From contig CAMPKM010000044.1 in the NCBI GenBank assembly GCA_946887155.1, forward strand, positions 1-12,829: a stretch of 12,829 nucleotides of DNA, read 5' to 3'. This DNA is from an uncultured Gemmatimonadota bacterium (GTDB lineage: Bacteria > Gemmatimonadota > Gemmatimonadetes > Gemmatimonadales > Gemmatimonadaceae). The notes below the pieces were generated by a model. The model was not told where the DNA came from. It saw only the letters and a list, made by a program, of their open reading frames with translations, and did not search any database. The position numbers and the translations under genes were made by a program. This document shows, one piece after another, positions 6,618 to 12,829 of this stretch (positions within the stretch are counted from its first letter, which is position 1; each line of letters begins with the position of its first letter).

Positions 6618-8182
6618 CACTGGGTCCCCCCCGCCGCACGAACGGGCCTGAAAACCGAGCCAATCCGCACGTCGGCGACCTTTTCCAGTTCCGGAGGCAT
6701 GGCGCCGGCAAGTCCCGACGTGGCCAACGCCCCGTGGTCGGATACGGACATCACGTAGTCGACGTCGTATGCGCGCAGGATGGCGCGAAGCGCCTCGGCG
6801 GCGACGGCAGGCGTCTGGGGCACCATGTGCTCCTGCGGCGTGAAGGTGCCGTTAGGCACCGTGCGGCGCCCGGTGTAGAGATGGATGAGGACCTCGTCAT
6901 CGGTGGCGATGACGGCGTCCTCGGGCGTGTTCGCCACGACCCACTCGGCGAGGTACTTCGACCGGCCGGCGTTCAGCATCTGGATCTGGGACCACCAGCG
7001 CCGGCTCGTGCCGAGGTACTGGTAGGTGGCGTAACCTGTCGCGAGGCAGACCACGGCACCAACCGTGGCCCAGCGCAGGGTGGCCCGCGCCGTCGTGCGT
7101 GGACGCCAGGAGATGATGGACTCGATGGAGAGTCCGAACATGATCCCGACCAGCGGCCAGATACCGAAGATGAAGCGCGCCGGCACGAACGGCCACACGA
7201 CGACGAACGCCAGGTAACCCGCAACCGCCAACGCGGTCACCGGGGCCCGTTGCAGCAAGCGCCACCAGCCAAACATGAACAAGGGCGTCAGCACGAACGT
7301 GGCACCATAGCGCACGACGGCCGGCAGTTTGTCGACCGCTACAGTCGCCCAGCCCTGCGTGACGACCTGCAGGAGATTGAACCAGGCGATTTTCACCATC
7401 CACGCGGCACCACCCTCGCGCAGCCCGTCAACCAGCCAGGCGAAGTACGATCCGTACTTGCCGAGCAGGACGTGCGGGACACCGGCGCCGTGCGTGGAGA
7501 CCCAGAGCTGCCAGGGCAACATGACGACGAATCCGGCAGCACCAGCCAGCAATGCCTGACGCCAGTTCCGGCGTCGTGCCAGAACCAGCACCGTCGCGAT
7601 GATCGTCACCGCACCAAGCGTGCGGACCAACGACAACAGGCCACCGGCCAGGCCGGCGACGATGGCGTCGCGGCCCGAGCCGGTGCGGGCGGCACGCTCG
7701 GATGCCATCAGGACGGGAAACAGCGCCGCCAGGAACAGCGGTTCCGACAGCACCATCACGCTGAGGAGCACGATCGGCGTGGACACGACGAACGCGCCCA
7801 CGGCGAATACCGCCGTCCACTGTCCCATTCCCAGGTTGCGCCGCGCGAAACGCCAGGCGCCGATCGCAACCAACGCCGTCAACGCGGCATTCACGAACTT
7901 GAACACCGTCACATTGGCGGGGAACGTGGGAGCCAGCTTCCAGAATCCGGCCAAAAGCAGCGGATACAGCGGCGGATAGTGCGTGGCGTTAGGCGCGTCG
8001 GGCAGGTGCAGGTAGCGGTAGCCCTGGCCGGTCGCCAGCGACTTGCCGAGGACGTAGTAGATGCCATCGTCCTGGAAGACGCCGACCGGAAACGGCTCGA
8101 TCGACAGCACGACGAAGAGCGACGCCAGGACCGCCAGGATCAGGGGCATCCAGCGCTCCCGCTGTTCGTCCCCAGGCCTCAT
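6617..8182 (-). CDS. Polytopic GT-C glycosyltransferase (ArnT/PMT type), copy 1 of 4
   Basis: This is the first of the four paralogues in transcription order, 521 residues from the chosen start. The first outer loop reads PFPVGVFQDDGIY (Asp38-Asp39), followed by THYPPLYPLLL, VFKFVNAAL, VLSEPLF, VRTLG, LPWQLWVSTH, GKYGSY, WPF...RF...WPL, ATDDE and LYTGRR (435-440). ATG 8182 is preferred to the in-frame ATG 8197 because GGGAGG lies four bases before it and almost nothing suitable precedes 8197. The gap from the response regulator stop is then 22 bases, so it is probably in the same transcript. Its last codons contain a seven-G homopolymer. Like its relatives it should use a polyprenyl-phosphate sugar on the periplasmic side; pilin, surface polysaccharide or lipid are all possible acceptors. 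Confidence 0.88.
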   Translation of the reverse strand: MRPGDEQRERWMPLILAVLASLFVVLSIEPFPVGVFQDDGIYYVLGKSLATGQGYRYLHLPDAPNATHYPPLYPLLLAGFWKLAPTFPANVTVFKFVNAALTALVAIGAWRFARRNLGMGQWTAVFAVGAFVVSTPIVLLSVMVLSEPLFLAALFPVLMASERAARTGSGRDAIVAGLAGGLLSLVRTLGAVTIIATVLVLARRRNWRQALLAGAAGFVVMLPWQLWVSTHGAGVPHVLLGKYGSYFAWLVDGLREGGAAWMVKIAWFNLLQVVTQGWATVAVDKLPAVVRYGATFVLTPLFMFGWWRLLQRAPVTALAVAGYLAFVVVWPFVPARFIFGIWPLVGIMFGLSIESIISWRPRTTARATLRWATVGAVVCLATGYATYQYLGTSRRWWSQIQMLNAGRSKYLAEWVVANTPEDAVIATDDEVLIHLYTGRRTVPNGTFTPQEHMVPQTPAVAAEALRAILRAYDVDYVMSVSDHGALATSGLAGAMPPELEKVADVRIGSVFRPVRAAGGTQ

Positions 8183-8204
8183 GACACCTCCCGTCATCGA
8201 CCGC

Positions 8205-9563
8205 TCAGCCCTCGGTCCCGAAGCGCGACAGCTTCCGGTGCAGCGTGGACGGGTCGATGCCTAACGACTCGGCGGCCCGGGTCTTGTTTCCGTTCTCGGC
8301 GTTGAGCACCCAGAGGATGTAGGCGCGCTCGATCGCCTCGAGCGTGGGGTTCGGCGCCGCGCGATCGTCGACCAGGCGCGAGGTCGCCGGCGCCAGCACC
8401 CGTTCCGGCAGCGCGTCCAGGTCGATCCGCGGACCCGGCGTCATGATCCACGCCCGCTCGAGCGCGTGCTCCAGCTCGCGCACGTAACGCGGCCAGGGGT
8501 ACGAGGCATAGGCCTCCGCCGCGGCGTCGGACAGTTCCTTTTCCTCCCCGCCGCGAGACGCCGACAGTCGCTGGAGGAAGGACTCGACGAGCAGCGGGAT
8601 ATCGTCCGTGCGTTCGCGAAGTGGAGGCAGGTGCAGCGAGATCACGTTCAGCCGATAGTAGAGATCCTGCCTGAACGTCGCCCGGCGCATCATCTCTTCG
8701 AGATCGCGATTGGTCGCCGCGATCAGGCGTGTGTCGATCGGCATGGATTCCGTCGCGCCCACCGGGATGACTTCCCGATGCTGCAGCACGCGGAGCAGCT
8801 TGACCTGCGTCGCCGGTGTCGTCTCCCCGATTTCGTCGAGGAAAAACGTACCGCCGGCCGCTGAGGCAAAGAGACCCTGCTTGTCCTTCACCGCTCCCGT
8901 GAACGATCCCTTCACGTGGCCGAACAACTCGCTCTCGAGGAGGCTCTCGGGCAGCGCACCGCAGTTGATCGACTGGAACGACCCTTCCGTGCGAGCCGAG
9001 AGCTGGTGGATGTACCGCGCGATGACTTCCTTGCCGGTGCCGGACTCGCCCTGGATCAGGACCGTGGACTCGGTTGGCGCCACGGTCTCCGCCAGGCGAA
9101 GCACTTCCAGCCAGGAGCGGCTCTTGCCGACCGGACGGCCGGCGGTCGACGTGTCGCGACGGCGGATCTCCTGCTTGAGCGATTGGTTCTCGACCTTCAA
9201 CCGCCGGTGTTCGGCCGCGCGCCGCAGGATCGCGATGAGGTCGTCGTTGCGGAACGGTTTCTGGATGTAGTAGAACGCGCCCTCGTTCACCGCCTGAACG
9301 GCCGACTGCAGCGTGGCCTGGGCCGTCATCAGGATCACGGGGATGCCCGGATCCTGCCGGCGAACCGCCGACAGGACCTCGATGCCGTCGACGTTAGGCA
9401 TGCGCACGTCGGTCAGGACGATGTCCGGCGACAGCGACTCGATCTGCTCGAGCCCCTGGCGGCCGCCGTGCGCCACGTGCGGCGTGAATCCCTCGTTGCG
9501 CAGCAGGATCCGCAGCGACTCGAGGATGCTCGACTCGTCGTCGATCACCAGCACGTTCGCCAT
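8205..9563 (-). CDS. pilR: PilR-like sigma-54-dependent response regulator
   Basis: A 452-residue NtrC-family activator. The receiver domain (1-120) has Asp8-Asp9, phosphoacceptor Asp52 (TDVRMPNVDG), Thr80 and Lys102. The AAA+ domain has Walker A GESGTGKE (172-179), a sigma-54 contact loop written GSFTGA (219-224) rather than GAFTGA, and Walker B GGTFFLDE (237-244). A Fis-type helix-turn-helix lies at 425-449 (NKTRAAESLGIDPSTLHRKL). GSFTGA followed by DKQGLF resembles Pseudomonas PilR as I remember it. The usual WPGNVREL reads WPRYVREL (357-364); the arginine of VREL is kept. ATG 9563 fits the family start and has GGAAG six bases upstream. A GTG at 9584, overlapping the kinase stop, has GGAGG before it and is a real alternative. 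Kinase partner, pilin gene and sigma-54 promoter nearby support PilR, but other NtrC-family roles cannot be excluded. Confidence 0.82.
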   Translation of the reverse strand: MANVLVIDDESSILESLRILLRNEGFTPHVAHGGRQGLEQIESLSPDIVLTDVRMPNVDGIEVLSAVRRQDPGIPVILMTAQATLQSAVQAVNEGAFYYIQKPFRNDDLIAILRRAAEHRRLKVENQSLKQEIRRRDTSTAGRPVGKSRSWLEVLRLAETVAPTESTVLIQGESGTGKEVIARYIHQLSARTEGSFQSINCGALPESLLESELFGHVKGSFTGAVKDKQGLFASAAGGTFFLDEIGETTPATQVKLLRVLQHREVIPVGATESMPIDTRLIAATNRDLEEMMRRATFRQDLYYRLNVISLHLPPLRERTDDIPLLVESFLQRLSASRGGEEKELSDAAAEAYASYPWPRYVRELEHALERAWIMTPGPRIDLDALPERVLAPATSRLVDDRAAPNPTLEAIERAYILWVLNAENGNKTRAAESLGIDPSTLHRKLSRFGTEG

Positions 9564-9580
9564 GGCACTCTTCCGGTCGA

Positions 9581-11356
9581 TCACAACGCCTCCACAGGCT
9601 GGTCATGCTCCCTGGGCAACAGCACCGTCACCCGGGTTCCACTGCCCACTTCACTGTCCACGAACACGCAGCCGGCGTGGGACTCGACGGCGCGATGCAC
9701 GACCGCCAGCCCGAGCCCGCTTCCTCCGGGCCGCGTGGTGAAAAACGGGTCGAACATCTTTTCCCGTGCCTCGGGTGGAATCCCGGGACCGTCGTCGGCC
9801 ACGAGGATCGACACCCCACCGCCGGGCAATCGCACGCCGGGCGGAGCGTCATCGCTATCCAGCGCGGTCACGTCGACGCGCACCTCGCCGCCCCGCGGCG
9901 ATGACTGCACGGCGTTGAGCACGAGGTTGAATACGGCGCGGTGCAACACATCATCGTCGCCCGCCACGCAACCGACGCTGCCGGCGTCACCGGTGACCGC
10001 AACCCTCACGCCGTCAGCGCGCGACGGATGGGCGCCCGCCAGGACAGCCGCGCCATGCACGAGCTGGGCGATGTCCACCTGCCTGACGCGCGATACCCTG
10101 ACGCGTGAGAAATCGAGGAACTCGGTCAGCAGACGTGACAGGCGGTCGGATTCGCGCACGATGAGCGAGGCGAGCGTCTTCTCGTCAGGCGTCGCGCGCG
10201 ACGAACGACCGAGTTGCTCGACTGCGCTACGGATCGATGCCAGCGGATTCTTGATTTCGTGCGCGAGCGAGGCACTCAACTCGGTGACCGCCTCGAGGCG
10301 CTGCGTCCTTCGTCGCAAGGCGTCCAGCCGCTTCTGGTCGGTCAGGTCCTGGAAAATGGCGGTCGCCGTCCGGCTAAGCCCCGTGCCCGTGACGTTCTGG
10401 TCGACGCCCGCGGTCGTGGTCGTGTTCAACCCGATGGGGAACCCGCGCTTGGCGGTGATGACCTTCCCTTCCGCGCGAATGGTCCGGACGCCGGTTGCGG
10501 CGGACTGCTCGAGCGCATTCACCAATTCCGGGGAAATCGAACCGAACAGCTCGCGAACGGGCCGGCCAGTTTTGCTGCCAAGCTCCATGCCGAGCAAGGC
10601 ACTGGCGGCGGGGTTGGCATAAACGAGCTGTCCACCGGCGTCAACGGTTACGATGCCGCTGCGGATGTTGCGCAGGATGTCTTCAGCCTGCAGTCTCACC
10701 TTGACCAGTTCGGCCGCCAGTTCCTCTCGGCCGGCGCGCGCCTCGCGTAATCGTGAGGCGATGTACCCCGAGCTCAACGCCACGCCAGCAAAGACGCCCA
10801 GTTGCAGCCAGTGCCCGAGATCGAGCGACGCACGATGCGCCAGGATGACGTCGGCGAAGTAGAAGGCGCACCCGAGCGCGGCCACGAACAGTCCGGCCGA
10901 CGCCGTGAGGACGAGCGCCGCGACCGCGATGACGAGGATATAGAGCGCGGCGAACTGGGACGCTGCGCCGCCGGTGACGTGGACCAGCCCCGTCACCAGG
11001 ACGAGGTCGAACAGGATCTGGCCGCCGAGGAACTCGTCGGTCAGCGCCTTTGGCTGGAATTCGCTCCACGCCGCGGAGATCGTGGTAAACACGCCGGCGC
11101 CGAGCAGCATGATCGTCGCAATGATGCGGTCGTCAGGCGTCGAGTCGTGGAAGACGAAGCCGACGGCAAAAAAGATCGCGACGGATATGCCGATCCGGCC
11201 GATGTATTCCCACCGCAGCAGGAGGCGCGGATCGAGTACCTTCGGGTGATGAATTGGCGCCTTCAAAAGCGGGGGGTTCACGGGTCGGACGAGAGTCCCT
11301 CTTGCAACGTGCAAGGTTCGGTGGGGCGGGATAGGTGTCGCATTCTGCCAGAACAT
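9581..11356 (-). CDS. pilS: PilS-like membrane sensor histidine kinase
   Basis: A 591-residue sensor kinase. Six membrane helices are visible at about 52-69, 78-97, 111-130, 136-155, 156-172 and 184-200, with very short loops, as in PilS, which senses pilin inside the membrane. A PAS domain follows (about 224-340), then HisKA with the phosphoacceptor His366 in SASLAHEIKNPLASIRSAVE, and an HATPase domain with N-box NLVLNAVQSS (477-486), G1 DDGPGIP (521-527), FDPFFTT (535-541) and G2 GSGLGLAVV (545-553). Its TGA overlaps a GTG codon of the regulator gene, as expected for a two-component pair. The ATG at 11356 has no clear ribosome-binding site, and the first 45 residues look unlike a domain. 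A GTG at 11281 (codon 26) is one later alternative, so the true start may be downstream. The PilS name rests on topology and neighbours. Confidence 0.82.
   Translation of the reverse strand: MFWQNATPIPPHRTLHVARGTLVRPVNPPLLKAPIHHPKVLDPRLLLRWEYIGRIGISVAIFFAVGFVFHDSTPDDRIIATIMLLGAGVFTTISAAWSEFQPKALTDEFLGGQILFDLVLVTGLVHVTGGAASQFAALYILVIAVAALVLTASAGLFVAALGCAFYFADVILAHRASLDLGHWLQLGVFAGVALSSGYIASRLREARAGREELAAELVKVRLQAEDILRNIRSGIVTVDAGGQLVYANPAASALLGMELGSKTGRPVRELFGSISPELVNALEQSAATGVRTIRAEGKVITAKRGFPIGLNTTTTAGVDQNVTGTGLSRTATAIFQDLTDQKRLDALRRRTQRLEAVTELSASLAHEIKNPLASIRSAVEQLGRSSRATPDEKTLASLIVRESDRLSRLLTEFLDFSRVRVSRVRQVDIAQLVHGAAVLAGAHPSRADGVRVAVTGDAGSVGCVAGDDDVLHRAVFNLVLNAVQSSPRGGEVRVDVTALDSDDAPPGVRLPGGGVSILVADDGPGIPPEAREKMFDPFFTTRPGGSGLGLAVVHRAVESHAGCVFVDSEVGSGTRVTVLLPREHDQPVEAL
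11301..11315. promoter_or_regulatory. Short palindrome in the divergent promoter region
   Basis: CTTGCA-ACG-TGCAAG is a perfect 6-bp inverted repeat between the two divergent genes. It overlaps the annotated N-terminal codons of the kinase gene, which favours a later kinase start. It could be an operator serving either direction, or chance. Confidence 0.25.
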
Positions 11357-11372
11357 GGACGATTCGCGTCAC

Positions 11373-11386
11373 CGGGGGTTACCCCG
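11373..11386 (+). promoter_or_regulatory. Hairpin over the ribosome-binding site of the CorC-like gene
   Basis: CGGGG (11373-11377) pairs with CCCCG (11382-11386) around GTTA. The left arm includes the only G-rich sequence able to serve as ribosome-binding site, and the right arm runs into the GTG start codon. The fold could reduce initiation. The structure is short, and the chosen start is itself uncertain. Confidence 0.3.
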
Positions 11387-12708
11387 TGGAGGTGACGGAT
11401 CAGCTGACGTGGCAAGGAGTTCTGGGCCGCCTGGCGGCGGTCCTGGCGCTGGTGCTGATGAACGGCTTTTTCGTGGCCGCGGAGTTCGCGCTGGTGGGCG
11501 CCCGGCGATCGAAGCTGCAGCAGATGCACGACGACGGGGACCGGCTGGCGAAGTTGGCGATGCGTGCGCTGGATCACCTCGACCGGTACATCTCGGCCAC
11601 ACAACTTGGCATCACCATGGCGTCGCTGGCGTTAGGGTGGGTCGGCGAGCCGGTGGTCGCGAAGATGATCGATGCGTTGTTAGGCGTGTTCGGCGTCGAA
11701 GCGGCGGCCGGCGCGACGCACACGGCCGCCGGGATTGCCGTGGGGTTTGCGGTCATCACGTTCCTGCATGTCGTGTACGGCGAGCTGGCGCCGAAGACGG
11801 TGGCGCTGGTCATGCCCGAGCGGCTCAGTGGCTGGGTGGCGCTGCCGCTGATGCTGTTCGCCCGGCTGATGACGCCGTTCATTGCGGTGCTGAACGGAAC
11901 CGCCAACGCGTCGCTGCGGCTGTTCGGGATCAAGCCGATGAGCGAAAGCCGGCACGTGCACTCTCCCGAGGAGCTGCGCATGCTCGTCATGCAGGCGCGC
12001 GCCCACGGGACACTCGACGAGAGCGACTCGGCGATGCTGGCGGGCGTGTTCGACTTTCACGAGAAGAAGGTCCATGACGTCATGCGGCCGAGGACGGAGA
12101 TGGTGGCGCTGCCGATCGACGCGACGGAAAAGGACGTGCGCGAGACCCTCAGCCGGGAGCGTTACTCGCGATACCCGGTCTACCAGGAATCGCTGGACGA
12201 CGTCGTGGGAGTGTTCCTGGCCAAGGATCTCTGGATGCATGACGGCACGTCGACGTTTTCCCTGCGGCAGGCGATGCGCGACCCGCTCTACGTACCGGCG
12301 ACCCGGCTGGCGGTCCGGGTGCTGGACGACCTGCGGAAGACGCGCGCGCACATGGCGGTGGTGCTCGACGAGTACGGAGGGACGGCGGGCATCGTGACGA
12401 TGGAGGACCTGATCGAGGAAGTGATCGGGGACATCGCGGATGAATACGACCTGGTGTCGCGGGAGTCGGTCGAGGTGAACGGGGTGCTGGAGCTGGCCGG
12501 CAACCTGTCGCTGATCGACGTGCGCACGGATCATCGGGTGAGCATTCCCGAGGGCGACTGGACGACGTTAGGCGGCTTTGTCTTTGCGCGGCTGGGCCGG
12601 ATCCCCCGGGTCGGCGATCGCGCTCCGTTCCCGGGTGGTGACCTGGAAGTGATTGCGATGGATGGACGGCGGGTGGCGGCGGTGCGGGTCAACCGGGGGA
12701 AAGGGTAG
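11386..12708 (+). CDS. CorC/HlyC-type CNNM (DUF21)-CBS membrane protein
   Basis: A 440-residue member of the HlyC/CorC (UPF0053) family, often annotated hemolysin or Mg/Co efflux protein; bacterial CorC proteins have been shown to export Mg2+. The DUF21/CNNM membrane domain covers about 10-190 (LVLMNGFFVAAEFALVGARR near the start, YGELAPKTVAL at 131-141). A CBS pair follows (about 230-355), with MRPRTEMV (233-240) and, closing it, VVLDEYGGTAGIVTMEDLIE. The C-terminal CorC_HlyC domain covers about 362-437. The length is normal and the gene looks intact. The open frame extends to GTG 11335, but that overlaps the divergent kinase start. GTG 11386 places the first helix normally and has GGGGG seven bases upstream, so it is chosen. 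Nothing ties it functionally to the pilus genes; it is probably a separate housekeeping unit. Confidence 0.9.
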   Translation: MEVTDQLTWQGVLGRLAAVLALVLMNGFFVAAEFALVGARRSKLQQMHDDGDRLAKLAMRALDHLDRYISATQLGITMASLALGWVGEPVVAKMIDALLGVFGVEAAAGATHTAAGIAVGFAVITFLHVVYGELAPKTVALVMPERLSGWVALPLMLFARLMTPFIAVLNGTANASLRLFGIKPMSESRHVHSPEELRMLVMQARAHGTLDESDSAMLAGVFDFHEKKVHDVMRPRTEMVALPIDATEKDVRETLSRERYSRYPVYQESLDDVVGVFLAKDLWMHDGTSTFSLRQAMRDPLYVPATRLAVRVLDDLRKTRAHMAVVLDEYGGTAGIVTMEDLIEEVIGDIADEYDLVSRESVEVNGVLELAGNLSLIDVRTDHRVSIPEGDWTTLGGFVFARLGRIPRVGDRAPFPGGDLEVIAMDGRRVAAVRVNRGKG

Positions 12709-12716
12709 GTACGGAG

Positions 12717-12759
12717 TTGACGATTGACGATTGACGATTGACGATTGAGCGATTGACGA
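12717..12759. repeat. Tandem repeat of 7-bp unit TTGACGA, six copies
   Basis: Units at 12717, 12724, 12731, 12738, 12745 and 12753 read TTGACGA. The fifth carries one inserted G (TTGAGCGA). The array begins nine bases after the CorC-like stop codon and runs into the next repeat. It is too short-unit and spacer-free to be CRISPR. It looks like an intergenic microsatellite grown by slippage or part of a dispersed repeat family. Confidence 0.9.
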
Positions 12760-12820
12760 CCCCACGACCCCACGTCCTCACGTCCTCACGTCCTCACGTC
12801 CTCACGCGCTCACGCGCTCA
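12757..12820. repeat. Tandem array of eight 8-bp units in three blocks
   Basis: Eight units follow without spacers: two CGACCCCA, four CGTCCTCA, two CGCGCTCA. Every unit begins CG and ends CA. The variants are grouped in blocks of 2-4-2 and not mixed, which suggests local duplication of each variant. The array overlaps the last TTGACGA unit by three bases and may continue beyond the window. No terminator for the CorC-like gene is visible before it. Confidence 0.9.
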
Positions 12821-12829
12821 CGTATGTCT

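Noticed and set aside
1901..8182. Reading the GT-C array plus GT2 as a GtrABC O-antigen modification system.
   Set aside because: No small GtrA-like flippase is present, the GT2 lacks the C-terminal membrane helices of GtrB, and there are four GT-C genes in place of one. Surface polysaccharide as acceptor still remains possible.
6470..8305. A 611-codon open frame on the plus strand opposite GT-C copies 1 and 2.
   Set aside because: It is antisense to two clear membrane enzymes. Its product is rich in Arg, Asp, Gln and His with no recognisable motif, typical of the reverse frame of GC-rich genes. The same holds for the plus-strand frames at 979-2091, 5148-6050, 5656-6492 and 8916-10622.
12531..12773. 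Minus-strand open frames (80 and 65 codons) starting in the tandem repeat.
   Set aside because: The N-terminal part is just translated repeat and the rest is antisense to the CorC-like gene.
12717..12820. CRISPR array at the right edge.
   Set aside because: Units are 7-8 bases with no spacers, and no cas gene is present in the window.

Overview
The window is GC-rich bacterial DNA, densely coding, with almost everything on the minus strand. The best taxonomic guess is a Gemmatimonadota-like soil or sediment bacterium. This rests on general resemblance of the small type IV pilin (its N-terminal helix and its cysteine-bounded C-terminus) to pilins of that phylum, plus the GC-rich coding style and simple intergenic repeats. 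It is a recollection-based inference with moderate confidence, not a database match.

Layout, left to right: a long near-perfect inverted repeat (29-102); an intrinsic terminator (187-218) and the type IV pilin gene it ends (254-661, minus); a 329-base non-coding stretch holding a sigma-54-type promoter for the pilin and several dyads; a soluble GT2 polyprenyl-phosphate-sugar synthase-like gene (991-1806, minus); four consecutive paralogous polytopic GT-C glycosyltransferases of the ArnT/PMT type (1901-3514, 3511-5055, 5052-6617, 6617-8182, all minus, joined by 1-4 base overlaps); a PilR-like sigma-54 response regulator (8205-9563, minus); a PilS-like six-helix membrane histidine kinase (9581-11356, minus); then, divergently, a CorC/HlyC-type DUF21-CBS membrane protein (11386-12708, plus); and two adjoining short-unit tandem repeats (12717-12820) at the right edge.

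Read in the direction of transcription, the minus strand runs kinase, regulator, four GT-C enzymes, GT2 enzyme, pilin. The first seven genes have overlaps or gaps of under about 100 bases and look like one operon; the pilin has its own promoter and terminator. The promoter matches the sigma-54 -24/-12 pattern, which is what a PilR-type activator needs, and its predicted start lies 60 bases upstream of the pilin start codon.

The working model is a pilus locus with its own decoration machinery. PilS/PilR would switch on pilin. The GT2 enzyme would load a sugar on a lipid phosphate, and the four GT-C enzymes would transfer lipid-linked sugars outside the membrane, possibly onto the Ser/Thr-rich C-terminal part of the pilin. 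The pilin glycosylation link is inference from gene order, with the Pseudomonas TfpW system as precedent. Transfer to surface polysaccharide or lipid is the main alternative. No RNA genes, CRISPR arrays, transposases or phage genes were seen.
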